Below are positions 20,052 through 29,985 of a stretch of 60,000 bases of DNA, one piece after another. The notes beneath the pieces were generated by a model, which saw only the letters and a list, made by a program, of their open reading frames with translations, was not told the origin of the DNA and did not search any database. The stretch is taken from positions 560,001-620,000 of the forward strand of contig JBBHKE010001395.1 of the NCBI GenBank assembly GCA_037447655.1, given 5' to 3'. The DNA comes from Zygnema cylindricum (Eukaryota > Streptophyta > Zygnematophyceae > Zygnematales > Zygnemataceae). The translations under genes and the position numbers were made by a program. How positions within the stretch are numbered: position 1 is the first letter of the stretch; every line of letters begins with the position of its first letter.

Positions 20052-20640
20052 AGCATGGAATTGCAACCGATATTCAGTGGTTCGGTACGGATCGCGGTAT
20101 CGGAAGCCGGGGTTTGCACTGAAGTTTTGTTTTTCTTTCTTTTGGTTCTCGACACTTCCACATGTCGATGTCTGACCAATCACATTCACTTTTGAGTGTG
20201 ATCTAACGGTTGAAATTTGTTATTGCTGTCATTTAGCCCTTCGATATTTGTACTTTCACCGATGTAAAAATTAATTACGTGGACCAATTTCATGAGCACG
20301 AAACAACACTACAGTCAATGGAAAATCGAATGGTCAATTTTGTGCCGATTCGAGACCTCCGATATTTGGACAGTATATATATTGAACTTCCATAGGGAGG
20401 GAAGATCGACACCATCCCTTGCCGTAAATGAATCCGTGAGAACAATTCTAAGTACTGAGCACAATCATCCGTACAAAAGACTATTACGAAGGTCACTCGT
20501 TTCTCCCCTTTACCAAAGTTCATGAATGAAACAAACATTCTTTTTGAAAGAATCTCACACCAAATCAAAGTGCAAGATAACAACGAAAGCATTCATATAA
20601 ATCACACGAGAAAGAGCTGTCCACGGAAGCCAATATATAC
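20052..20640. other. no recognisable gene or repeat
   Basis: The span contains short ORFs in both directions (20290-20592) with no known motif, and TATATATTG-type words. I see no transposon ends, tRNA or conserved protein segment. Confidence 0.45.
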
Positions 20641-21032
20641 CACAGACTTTTTCTCCTATAATAGATATGTTTCTCCACTCCCTCTAAGTTGTATATAGTA
20701 CTACAAATGCACCGTCACTACATCAAACTAAAATCCAAACCAAACATAAAGTGCGCACGAAGCGCCTACCAATCAGATTGCGTCTACACGCGAAACAACA
20801 AAGAACAGGAGTACCAAACATACGTACACTCAAAAACGAATAAAGACAAACCTTTCACACCAAACAACATTTGTACCTGGTCGTCACAAAACCGAATCTA
20901 CGCGAGACTAGGACCTACGAAACAAACTACGAAATATAATAAAACATAATCAAGACCACAAGCTTGACGTTAAGACAAACTATTCGGTCGCGCGATAGAC
21001 CGCGACGACCGATTGCAATTTTGACGCTAACA

Positions 21033-21045
21033 ATCCCTCTCTCAA
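21033..21045 (-). other. CopC-2 polypurine tract and LTR start
   Basis: Minus strand TTGAGAGAGGGAT runs into TGTTAGCGTC. The presumed 3' LTR extends to lower coordinates through a tract rich in CGAAAC and ACAAAC words. Confidence 0.7.
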
Positions 21046-21056
21046 AGTTGTAATCA

Positions 21057-21879
21057 TTACACCAAGCCTAATTTAGGTCTCCCCCTCATAAGTACATCAT
21101 AAGCCTTAGCTTTCGTCAATATATCCGCGGCTTCCTCCAACGTCGAGACATACAAAAAATCAACCTCCTTTGCAGCGACCAAATCGCGTACAAAATGCCA
21201 TTGAATCATGATATGCTTTGTCCTTTTGTGGAAGACAAGATTATTCACCAATGCCATCGAACTCATACTGTCAGAAAAGATTTTCATGCAGCCAATATGA
21301 ATCCCTAATTCTCCAAGTAGCTCCTTAATCCAAATCGACGCTTTATAGCTGTGACACGCTGCCATATATTCTGCTTCGGTAGAACTTAATGCGACAGTTG
21401 GTTGGAGTCACGAACTCCAAGAAATTGCCAAAAACAAAGGTATAACCAGATGTTGAATTTCCTGTGTCAAAGTCTCCATCCCAATCTTCATCACAATATC
21501 CTACGCACTCCAAAGACGTTAGTCGAGATCGAAATAATAAACCAATCTCGACCGTACCTGCAAGAAAACAAAATATCCTCTTCACGACCTCCCAATGAAT
21601 CTTTTGGGACGCATGACAAAATCAGCTCACGACAGAATTAACGGTTGAAATATCTGGTCGCGTGGCCACACTTAAATACATTAAACTTCCTACGGTCTCA
21701 CGATAGGGCACGTGGACAGTTTCCTCACTCTCAAGTTTGTGATATTGAAGTTTGGAATCTAGTGGCGTTAAAACCGGCTTAGAATCCAACATGGCAAATT
21801 TAGTTATTACTTCTTCACAATATTGTGCTTGCGACAATTTAATATTCCCATTATCAAACCTTAAAAAATTCCACTCCAA
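21057..21879 (-). pseudogene. CopC-2 RT C-terminus and RNase H
   Basis: Three overlapping open pieces in different frames make up this region. At 21622-21879: LSQAQYCEEVITKFAM and PYRETVGSLMYLSVATRPDI, the RT-RNase H connection. At 21343-21585: CVGYCDEDWDGDFDTGNSTS, the first RNase H aspartate region. At 21057-21365: the C-terminal AACHSYKASIWIKELLGEL, FSDSMSSMALVNN and RTKHIMIQWHFVRD with the closing GLV. Breaks near 21600 and 21350 separate the pieces, so this copy is not functional. Family identity is clear from the motif order. Confidence 0.85.
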
Positions 21880-21955
21880 GAATGTATTGTACGTCCCCCA
21901 AATCTGTGACTGTAAAATGAAGACGCAAGTAGTCCTTTAATTCTGCGTTTCACGT

Positions 21956-22680
21956 CTACTTGTCAGATATCATCAAAAAATTATCCACGTAGACTAAAAA
22001 TATGATTTGATCCTCCCCCTCACCTTTTACGTAAACTTCAAAGTCTAAAACCGTTCGCACAAATCCAATGTGTAATCGTAAGTTCCAAGTCCGCTCTGCC
22101 TGTTTTAGTTTGTACAAGGACTTTCGTAGCCGCCATACCTTCCCCTCATTTGACACTTCTCACTCTTGAACTTTCATATAAACCTTCTCCTCTAAGCCAC
22201 CATTCAAGAACGGTGTCTCTACGTCTATTTGGTGAATGTTTTTTTTGTCGGTAGCGGCAATAGCAGTAATCATTCTCAATGAATCAAACTTCATTACCGG
22301 TCAATATGTTTCGGTATAAATTACCCCTTCCGATTGTTAAAAGCCCTTACAAACTAGCCGAGCCTTATGCTTCACTATTTCCCTCGATGCACTTGTTTTA
22401 GTTTAGAAAATCCACTTCACATCAATATCCTTTTTACCTTCTGGTAGGCTTACCTCCTCAAATGTTTGGTTGTCGATAATAGATTGAAGTTCCATTTCCC
22501 ACGTCGGTTTTCTTATGCTTCTCCCAATTGCATGATTTTTGTGCTTGCATATACGATTGCTGATCGCCCGGCATATTATTGCATAATGATTGCTATAAGA
22601 GAAAATCTTCCTTCCTAGCTGCTGAAATATAATAATAATTTTTTTTCAATATTTCCCTTACCATCAAAATAAAGAAGAGC
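21956..22680 (-). pseudogene. CopC-2 reverse transcriptase with mutated YVDD box
   Basis: The open piece 21956-22156 shows GKVWRLRKSLYKLKQAERTW, then QIIFLVYVDNFLMI. The catalytic YVDD is YVDN, so the second metal-binding aspartate is lost and polymerase activity is not expected. Upstream to about 22680 the N-terminal RT block is visible only in fragments with stops (a KNIHQIDVETPFLNGG-like piece near 22200-22250). The linker to integrase precedes it. Confidence 0.8.
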
Positions 22681-22686
22681 CAGTTT

Positions 22687-23805
22687 CTATTCCCTATCGT
22701 CCCGCATACTCCTCCTCGGCACAAATTCTTTCTCCTCCGTTGCCGGTTCCTCCTCAATGGTATTTGGTCCACTTGATTGAGAAGACGAAGTTTTCCTCGT
22801 GTTCAAAGACAATCGGGAATTTTCCCTTCGTGAACCCCCACCAATGTTATAAAAATTTACATTTTCCACAATTTTGCCTTTCCCCATCTTAACATCGGAG
22901 ATGGATTCCGAATCAATTTCCGAATCCAAACCCTCAATGTCATTAAGATCCGCAATGTCAAACTCCTCATGAAAGTCAAGATTAGAATGTCGGTTGGTCG
23001 ATCGAGAGATTTTGGATAATAATTCCTCGTGAAAATCCATACTCGTTGATTCCTCAATGACATTTCAAATCGGATCATAAACTCGATAAAGACTCCCTTT
23101 AGTGCTATATCCCACAAAATAACCACTCCAAGTCTTTGATGCAAATTTGCCCTTTCTTTGTTGTGCCTGAATATAAACTGATGGACGGCATCCCAAAATC
23201 CGAATGTGGTGAACAGTAGGTTTTCGGCCTTACCACAATTCGTACGGAGTTTTATCACCCGAAACCGATGTAATCCTCCGATTGCAAATATAATTCGCCG
23301 TTAAAATTGCATATCCTTATAAAGGTACACTTGTTCCAGATTCGTGTACTATTGATCGTACCATCTCTTAAAGAGTGTGGTTCTTCCTTTCGGCAATCCC
23401 ATTTGATTCCGGTGAGTAAGATGCGGTATATTGTTGATAAATTCCCCACTCTTTACAATAAGGATCAAAAGGAAGAAATTCACCTCCATGATCCGATCTA
23501 ATAGATTTTAGTTTTCTCTCACATTGCCTTTTGGCCATCACATGCCACTCTTTAAAGCGCAAAAATGCTTCGGATTTGTGTTTAAGTAATATTACCCATG
23601 TGAAGCAAGAGAAGTCATCCACCACCACCATAATATATTTGTTTCTACCAATTGTCTTCGTTTTTACGTCCCCACATAAATCATTATGCACTAGATCAAG
23701 CGGATGCTTAGATTGATACATCAGATCTTTAGCCGGATGCGACTTTTTGATTTGTCTCCCTTTAGTACATCCCCCACACCCGTTAATTTTCTCCCACGAC
23801 GCCAA
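22687..23805 (-). pseudogene. CopC-2 integrase and linker
   Basis: The piece 23368-23805 keeps all three DDE acids in one frame: LVHNDLCG, IRSDHGGEFLPF and SNGIAERKNHTL, preceded by the zinc-site cysteines CGGCTKGRQIKKSHP. The C-terminal part shifts to other frames: 23255-23449, then 22857-23258 (PKSLDRPTDIL-type linker), then 22687-23040, a 117-aa acidic linker with SIDSESISDV-like serines ending VPRRSMRDDRE. The integrase core is thus the best-preserved domain of the element, but the chain is interrupted downstream. Confidence 0.82.
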
Positions 23806-23971
23806 ATCTTATCCCCTTACACTCCCATTTTTAATTATCCGTCGTAAACTTGCCTCCGATGTGTGACAAATCCGGTGGTTCCACAAGGTTATATCGCCTT
23901 TCAATTCGGAGATTTGCAAAATAATGCCATTGGAATATGGGGGGGATTTCGGCCAACGCCAGTTTAGACGA

Positions 23972-24316
23972 CTATGCATAAAATTTGTGACTTCTCCTTT
24001 TACCTATTTGGACACCATCAGATTGTACAATTTTTAACGTGGAGTCGCCATATTCTAGAACGCTGACGCCCTTTCGTTGTATCTGTGGTACACAGAAAAG
24101 GTTATTTGAACTTTTAGGTGAGTACAAAACATTTGTTATTTGAGTTTGCGTCACTTTTTCCACGCCACTTGCGTCCAAAGTTGGTAAATTCAATCGTACA
24201 GTACCCATTGTACCGATCGAAATCACTTGTCCACTTGCGACTGTGATTTGTTTTGGGATAGTGAGTTGACGCATCTCATCAAAAAGCGACGCATCCGTAC
24301 ATACGTGGTGAGACAA
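23972..24316 (-). pseudogene. CopC-2 protease tail and pre-integrase
   Basis: The frame opens at SHHVCTDASLFDEM, which normally follows the DSGAS active site in copia proteases. It continues with the protease body (TVASGQVISIGTMGTVRLNL, TNVLYSPKSSNNLFCVPQIQ) into the pre-integrase region. The catalytic aspartate itself is beyond the truncation. Sequence above 24320 is unrelated AT-rich DNA. Confidence 0.78.
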
Positions 24317-24320
24317 AAAT

Positions 24321-25380
24321 TAACGAACGAGAAAAGATTGAACTTTAACATATTTGAATGGTGAAAAATAAAATCAAATGTACGTACAAAAGAAAGAGGA
24401 TTTCCTATTCTAGCCGGTGTTACTAGATCTATTCTAGCTATTCTAGCTTATAGTTCCATGTGTGAATGCAATTTTTTGGATGCTGGGAACACGATAACAA
24501 AGAAGAGGAGCTTACTAGCGGCTTCAATGGTTAGTGATCTTTTGTGTGTTAGATCCAACCGAGATCTTTTAAATGCATAATTTTTTGTTTTGATTTGTTT
24601 TCTAATTATTGGTTTTTTTTTGTATTTGTTATATATGTATTTTTTTATTTTTATTTTTGTATTTCAAAATTTTTCTAGTGTTTATCTATTTTTTTTCTTA
24701 AATCGGAATTCTTATTTTTACCAAATTTCCAAAGCACTATTTATACCACATTTAGATTTATATATTTTGTGTAATTTTTAAATTTGAGGTTGAGATTTTG
24801 TATAATAGAGTCGACAATACGAGGAGGTTGTGATTTGACTATTTATGTATTTAATACTACAAAACATTTTTTGGATTCTTTGCTCATCACAATTTTTTTT
24901 TTGCTAATTGATTTCCTATGTGATTTTTTTTTTTTTTTAAGCATACATTATTAAAACTTTTCTTTTTTTTGCACAATTCACAACATACTATTGTAGTCGA
25001 AAGAAAAACCGTCGGAAAATGTAGATTTGCGAGAGAATGAACATTAATATAAGAGTTTAAGCATTAATCTAAGAGTATCACGCAAAATTAGGAACAAATC
25101 TCTTGAGGGAGTTGGCTGTCGAAAAAAAAAAAAATCGTAAAGGGAGATTGCAAAAAGACAAAATAGTAAAAAGAAAAGGTACACGAGCTGTTTGTTTGCA
25201 AAAGGAGATGTGCCACTACACCACTCATTGTTATTAGTGTTAATAAGTCGCTACTACTTATAGCCAAAAATCACAAAATATAGTTAACAACATTATTTAA
25301 AGACGTGGAATATAACCTACCACGTTTACCATGTCTAATTGCAGCGAATAGTATTATTAATCATAATTTTCCATAAACAC
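24321..25380. other. AT- and T-rich stretch without gene
   Basis: The span 24575-24790 is very T-rich on the plus strand with runs of eight or more T; further T runs lie at 24890-24970. The 63-aa ORF at 24590-24781 is a phenylalanine/leucine artefact of this composition. At 25215 a CTACACCACTCATTGTTATTAG resembles the MITE ends. No protein motif is visible. Confidence 0.5.
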
Positions 25381-26130
25381 TACACCGCGAATCGTAATTA
25401 GCGTTATTGACGCTAATTCCATCAACACGAATTTTGACTCAAAAACCTTAAAAAGAGTAAATAACTCTAAATTTTCCTTGACATTATTTAAGGTACTTTT
25501 TAATTTTGCGTTAACAACTATACACCGCGAATATTTATTAGTGTCAATAACTCTAATTTGGGTTCTTGAAATTTTGATTTTTTTCCTCAAATATGATACA
25601 TGATTTAATTGTTCCTTGACGCTAATTAAGGTACCGTACAAAATAGCGTATAGAACAAAAATACAATAAGATATAAATAGTGTGGTGTACGGTAGATGTC
25701 AGACCGTACATTTTCAAGTGAAAATTTTACAAAAAATGAATTAAATCAGACGCGCACGCATAGGAACGTGCGCTGAAAAAATTAGTCCGACACGTAAATT
25801 AGTTTGATATGTACGGATATTTAAATTTCACGACGGCGTACGATTTCTAATATTTTGTAATGATACATATATTAATGTATATAATCATACAACGTATATT
25901 CCATTTTTGTTGTTCCCAAACAAGCATTAACGCCGAAATTAGAGTACACCAAAAATAAAAATTCAAATTCATAATTAGCATTAATTATGGTAAATTTTCT
26001 TCAACACTATTTAAAATTTGACACTAATAACGATAACATTAATTACGGTAAATTTTCTTCAACACTATTTAAAATTTGACACTAATAACTATTTGCGTTG
26101 TAGTATAGTACCGTTTTAAATAGTGTGGAT
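25381..26130. mobile_element. cluster of CACCGCGAATCG-family MITEs
   Basis: A left end at 25381 (TACACCGCGAATCGTAATTA) appears cut short by a second copy, 25521-25689, with left end TACACCGCGAATATTTATTAG and right end, read inward, TACACCACACTATTTAT. A further end lies at 25945 (TACACCAAAAATAAA) and another right-type end, TTTTAAATAGTGTGGATTAC, near 26110. Within 25981-26096 a 58-bp unit (TTAATTA(T/C)GGTAAATTTTC...) is tandemly duplicated. None has coding capacity. Confidence 0.6.
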
Positions 26131-26195
26131 TACGATCGGTGTTTGACCGTGCAAAATTGTACCGTATTAACTAAAAAAGTACAAAAAATGATTTA

Positions 26196-26990
26196 GGGTA
26201 ACCTTCCATCAGGCGAAAAGTGGGGTTGTATACTGGAGAAAGTATTCTTCCGTACTAGGCCGTACTGTTTTTTTTTTTTTTTACAAAAGATGTTTACTAA
26301 ATATTCGTTGAGATTCTCCAGACTTCTTGGAGAAAAACACCACTGTCCGATTTTCAATTTTCGACGCAAACGCTTCTTGTTTCCAGTACGTAGCTAGTCT
26401 CTTTCGAATGTCATCGGGAGGAGAGTTTGTGATTACTGGACGCGTGTTTTGGTCCACTTGTAAAGTCAGAGTCGATCCACGACAGACGTGAAGCAATAAA
26501 CTTACATGTGGCAAATGGAGTGTACCGTGTGACATCAAAGCCAGCCTGTTCGACGACAAAAAAAATTTGGTTGTATAGCCAGCCCGTTTGACGACAAAAA
26601 AAACTTGGTTGTAAGACATCCTGTGACGTCTCCTTCATAAATGTGCGATACAGCGATTCACGATCAATTGGTACATTCTTGGACATTTGTACAAACTTTA
26701 ATTTTGCAACGGTTTTCGTGGCCGTTGATACCACAACAACCCTAAGAACGTTCAGATTGTACATTAGCGTGACGCTACTAGATATTTTGATCGGCGTCTG
26801 CCCGTACACATACGCAGCTGCGATTTTGGAAAATGATGATTATTCCCGGGCGACTCAACAGGTCCTACGTGGTACCAATCGCAATCTAACACCTCATTCA
26901 CTGGCACAACCTGATGGAAGGGTGTTACAAATATTACTGCCAGTAAACGTGTTCGTACGATTACTAAGAACGCCTGATGGAAGGTTACCC
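26196..26990. mobile_element. Harbinger-like element HbL-1 (795 bp)
   Basis: The perfect 20-bp terminal inverted repeats are GGGTAACCTTCCATCAGGCG at 26196-26215 and its complement at 26971-26990. Flanks are TTA on the left and ATA on the right, close to the TWA target of PIF/Harbinger elements. The insertion point, AATGATTTA, matches the uninterrupted repeat copy near 18935, which supports TTA as target. Inside, a near-repeat of the end (CCTGATGGAAGGGTGTTAC, about 26924) and two tandem units around GACGACAAAAAAAA (26545-26613) are seen. A minus-strand frame (26411-26809, 132 aa) is open but unrecognised. Confidence 0.75.
26411..26809 (-). CDS. unrecognised ORF inside HbL-1 (132 aa)
   Basis: The frame starts MYGQTPIKISSSVTLMYNLN and includes VLRVVVVSTATKTVAKLKFV and SLYRTFMKETSQDVLQ. 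It has no D-D-E pattern or helix-turn-helix that I can see, so it is not an evident Harbinger transposase or Myb-like partner. It overlaps a plus-strand frame of similar length (26643-27014), so at most one is real. It could be a captured host exon or chance. Confidence 0.2.
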   Translation of the reverse strand: MYGQTPIKISSSVTLMYNLNVLRVVVVSTATKTVAKLKFVQMSKNVPIDRESLYRTFMKETSQDVLQPSFFCRQTGWLYNQIFFVVEQAGFDVTRYTPFATCKFIASRLSWIDSDFTSGPKHASSNHKLSSR

Positions 26991-27862
26991 ATAGTCTTCT
27001 TACGTCTACTGTAGCTGAAGGAAGCCAGGGTAGCGGTCCTCGCTACAAGAATACCGTGACATCCTTTGTTTTGTCCTTTTTCGGGAGGTTATTCGGCTGA
27101 AGTACAGTACAGTACCGAATAGTCGCTTACCGTATGAATTCCGTACAAATTTGCCACAGGTGAAATGCGCCAGCCGGCATTCTATATTTTGTAACCGACA
27201 TTTGACACTGACACGTTTGAAACCGACAAAAACCAGCGTTTAAGCTGGGAGAATTATCCGTAGGATATATTTTATCGTAGTAAGCTCTCGGAAAAATCGA
27301 GCGCCCTGCCAGAAAAGGTAACCGATTTTTATAACCCTTTCCAAAATTCCAAAAGAAAAAGTTTTCCTAACAGATACTCTGTCCCGAAAGATTTCCTAAA
27401 AGATATACAGTACATAGTTGTCGGTTAGTGCAATTACTTCGTACAGCTTTGCCACACAAGTGACAGCTAGCGTTAGCGGTATTGCCTCGTTTTACAATCC
27501 AGGAATTGGGGGGTGGGGGCGGGGGTGTGGGGGGAGGGAGAGGCGACTCCGGCGTTGACTTGCAAAGGACCGATGAATGGAACTGGAGGTCCGATTGGCC
27601 TGCAATTTATTTCCGTACATGCACGTGACGGGCAGAGAACAAAATAGCGAGTAATCTCCCTCGTGGTAAAAACTTTCCACTCGTGTGGCGCGTGCGCGAT
27701 GGCCTTTTCATTCGTTGTTCGAGTGACACTTTAACTAAAATCAACTCGATAGTTTCATTTCCAATTAAGTGTTTTGATGAGATGGACTCGCGTGCCCAGG
27801 GGTCGAAAAGATTATAACGCTAAAAATTGACAAAAGGCTGACAAGATTGAAATATATTCAAA
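26991..27862. other. no gene; contains a G-rich tract
   Basis: The span between the two Harbinger-like elements holds no motif-bearing frame. Its notable feature is a G-run cluster at 27508-27538. The tract CCGTACAAATTTGCC and its neighbours recall words used in CopA LTRs but are too short to assign. Confidence 0.45.
27508..27538 (+). other. G-quadruplex-forming tract
   Basis: The sequence holds five G runs of three to six (GGGGGGTGGGGGCGGGGG, then TGTGGGGGGAGGG) with loops of one to three bases. This satisfies the usual G3+N1-7 rule several times over. No gene start or transposon end is adjacent. Confidence 0.7.
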
Positions 27863-27960
27863 TTAGGGTATGGTTATATCAGACGAAAAGTGAGGTTTAA
27901 TAAAAAAATTAGTTGCCCTTACCACGCCTTACTATATTTTCTTGAATTTTTTGAAAACAA

Positions 27961-28697
27961 CATAAATAAGGGTTTTTTTCTATCATTTTGCTGTAAAACT
28001 TAGCGCCGTAGTGCCTAAGTTCCAACCGTACGAAGGAATCGCAAATTTGTAGAGTACAATTTGCGTCATCCTCAAACTTACGATGTACAAAAAATTGTCG
28101 TCTTGTGTTTTTCCACCCACTTTGACGAAAAAAAACGTCATCTTCAACCTTATCTTTAAATCACAGGCGCGATGTGTTTTAAAACTAGGGATTTTCCATA
28201 AACAAATAAGAACATATATTCGCACGTGTCGAAATATTCGAAAAATTTCATACGATTTCTAAGGACAAATAAAAGTACAGAATTCACTATTTTTTGTCCG
28301 TTTGCATTCCAATACGACAAAGAAAAGTACACAATTTGTTTGGATTTGTCCGTTTTTGTCCAGTACGGATTTCTTTTTTGCAAGGGTCTTCAAATTCAGA
28401 TGCCATTTCACGTCGACCGGATAGGAGTCGCAAAGGCAAAGCGCCTCGTCATCAACCGTGAAACGGCACAGGTTGGAATGCGCTACGTCTACAATGTCAC
28501 GGTAAGACATGCGACGTCACAAGTAGTTCCAAGAAATATCGTGCGACCACAGATTGTAGACGCTAACATCCGCCACAGGTATTGTTAACGTATACAATTG
28601 TCACATGCGTAAGTTACGATTTCGTCCTTTCAGACATAGGGACACTTGAAAACCGGGTCCGACGGATCCGCGCTAAAACACAAAGTAAGTTCGCTAA
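27961..28697 (+). repeat. left arm of the 1.5-kb inverted repeat
   Basis: It pairs with 28731-29459. Matching points: CATAAATAAGGG with CCCTTACTTATG, the AACTTAGCGCCGTA region with TACGGCGCTAAGTTT, and a nearly perfect inner stem GGATCCGCGCTAAAACACAA (28664 on). Divergence is visible throughout, so the duplication is not recent. A transcript through it would fold into a very long hairpin. Confidence 0.85.
28399..28588 (+). pseudogene. captured gene-like segment, left copy
   Basis: The frame reads MPFHVDRIGVAKAKRLVINR, ETAQVGMRYVYNVTVRHATS and, after QVVPRNI, VRPQIVDANIRHRYC. Its mirror copy on the minus strand encodes the same peptide with substitutions. After it, a GTATTG...TTTCAG stretch (28580-28634) looks like an intron with GT-AG ends. 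This suggests a genomic fragment of a host gene, not a processed copy. I do not recognise the family; any likeness to the cystatin core Y-x-x-x-V pattern is too weak to name it. Confidence 0.4.
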
Positions 28698-28730
28698 ACA
28701 CAAAGTAAGTTCGCTAAATGTACTTGTAAC

Positions 28731-29459
28731 TTAGCGAACTTACTTTGTGTTTTAGCGCGGATCCGCCGGACTCGGTTTTCAGGTGTCTGTATGTCTTTAA
28801 GGACAAAATTGTAACTTACGCTTGTGACGACTATGTACGTCGACAATACCTGTAACGGTTGTCAACGTCTACAATCTGTGGTCGCACGTTATTTTTTGGA
28901 ATTTCTTGTGACGTCACATGTCTTAGCGTGACATTGTAGACGTACATCCTTCCAGCCTGTGCCGTTTCACGGTTGACAAAGATGCGCTTTGCCTTCGCGT
29001 CTCCTCTCCGCTCAATGCGAAATGGCATCAAAATTTAAAGATTCCTGCAAAAAAATAATCCGTACTGCAAGAAAAACGGACAAAATCAAACAAATTGTGT
29101 ATTTTTATTTGTCGTATTAGACAGCAAACAAACAAAACAGAACGAACTCTATACTATTCTTTGTCCTTGGAAATCGTATCGAAAATTACGGCACATGCAA
29201 ATATATGTTCCTATTTGTTTATAGAAAATTCGTAGTTTTAAAACACATCGCGCATGTGCTTTAAAGATAAGGTTGAAGATGACGTTTTTTGTTGTCAAAG
29301 TGGGACGAAAAACACAAGACGACAAATTTTTGTACATCCTAAGTTCGAGGATGATGCAAATTGTACTCTACAAATTTGCGATTCCTTTGTACGGTTGGAA
29401 CTTAGGCAGTACGGCGCTAAGTTTCATACCAAAACGACACAAAAAAACCCTTACTTATG
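28731..29459 (-). repeat. right arm of the 1.5-kb inverted repeat
   Basis: Inverted copy of 27961-28697. The closest stretch is TTAGCGAACTTACTTTGTGT (28731 on), complementary to the left inner stem. Similarity ends at CTTACTTATG (29459). Confidence 0.85.
28831..29031 (-). pseudogene. captured gene-like segment, right copy
   Basis: This 66-aa frame starts MMPFRIERRGDAKAKRIFVN and continues RETAQAGRMYVYNVTLRHVT and, after SQEIPKNN, VRPQIVDVDNRYRYC. It mirrors the frame at 28399-28588. Many differences are conservative (R/H, I/V, L/V), which would fit past selection on the protein before or after duplication, but the sample is small. No start context or promoter supports it as an active gene. 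Confidence 0.4.
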
Positions 29460-29568
29460 CACATGGGGACATACCCTAAGATTACTATTCTCCAAGTATC
29501 CGGGAGAAGAATCGACCGTCCGATTACATTTTGGTCTTCATCTGCAAAGGAGTCACTCCATTCGCCTC

Positions 29569-29611
29569 TGTATTGGTGAACCCACCTTGCGGAGGTAGGT
29601 TCACCAATACA
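29569..29611. other. perfect hairpin in HbL-2
   Basis: TGTATTGGTGAACC at 29569-29582 pairs exactly with GGTTCACCAATACA at 29598-29611, and the inner ACCT/AGGT extends the stem past one mismatch. The loop is short. It lies outside the large inverted repeat. Confidence 0.7.
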
Positions 29612-29802
29612 AAACCAGTCAATTCGCTACACCTAGACGATAGACACGTAAGTCGATGAAAAATGAAAATTTTTACACGTCCCCAAAGCCACGTGCTCTT
29701 GGACAAGGTGACCGTAAAATCTTTGCCAAAAAGAAATACAGTTTTTTCCTGAATATCAGCAGAGTGAAGGAGATCTCAAAGGTACATTGACACAGTACAC
29801 TT

Positions 29803-29985
29803 GTGAAGTGCGTGAACGTAATACGCAAGTACGGATTTCCATACGAAATGGTCGATTTCCAAAACTTTGATGATTTTAGAGATTTGATTGTCAACTTACG
29901 TGGAGCCACTCAAATCAAAACACGTATGGAAAAAAACTTCTTTACAGACAATGCGCGATGTAACCGAGGTCACTGTAATACATAA
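29803..29985 (+). pseudogene. unrecognised gene-like frame in HbL-2 right part
   Basis: A 60-aa frame, MKCVNVIRKYGFPYEMVDFQ followed by NFDDFRDLIVNLRGATQIK, has the mixed composition of real coding sequence. It lies between the right arm and the right terminal repeat, in the part of HbL-2 that is not duplicated. It may be another captured fragment or the relic of the element's own protein; I see no transposase motif. Confidence 0.25.

Larger units (their letters stand above)
20650..24320 (-). mobile_element. CopC-2: 5'-truncated Ty1/copia element
   Basis: The minus strand carries protease tail, gag-pre-integrase, integrase, linker, reverse transcriptase and RNase H in copia order, followed by a purine tract TTGAGAGAGGGAT (21033-21045) and the LTR start TGTTAGCGTC at 21032. 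The protein sequence differs throughout from CopA and CopB. The LTR's outer end is not resolved; 20650 is a rough estimate. Protein similarity stops near 24316 just after SHHVCTDASLF, so gag and the DSGA protease core are absent and no 5' LTR is seen. Confidence 0.82.

Noticed and set aside
24590-24781. Hydrophobic 63-aa membrane-like ORF
   Set aside because: Phenylalanine and leucine come from the T-rich tract; there is no independent evidence.
28399-28588. Cystatin-like domain in the captured segment
   Set aside because: Only a loose Q-x-G-x-x-Y resemblance; the rest of the cystatin fold signature is not visible, so no name is given.
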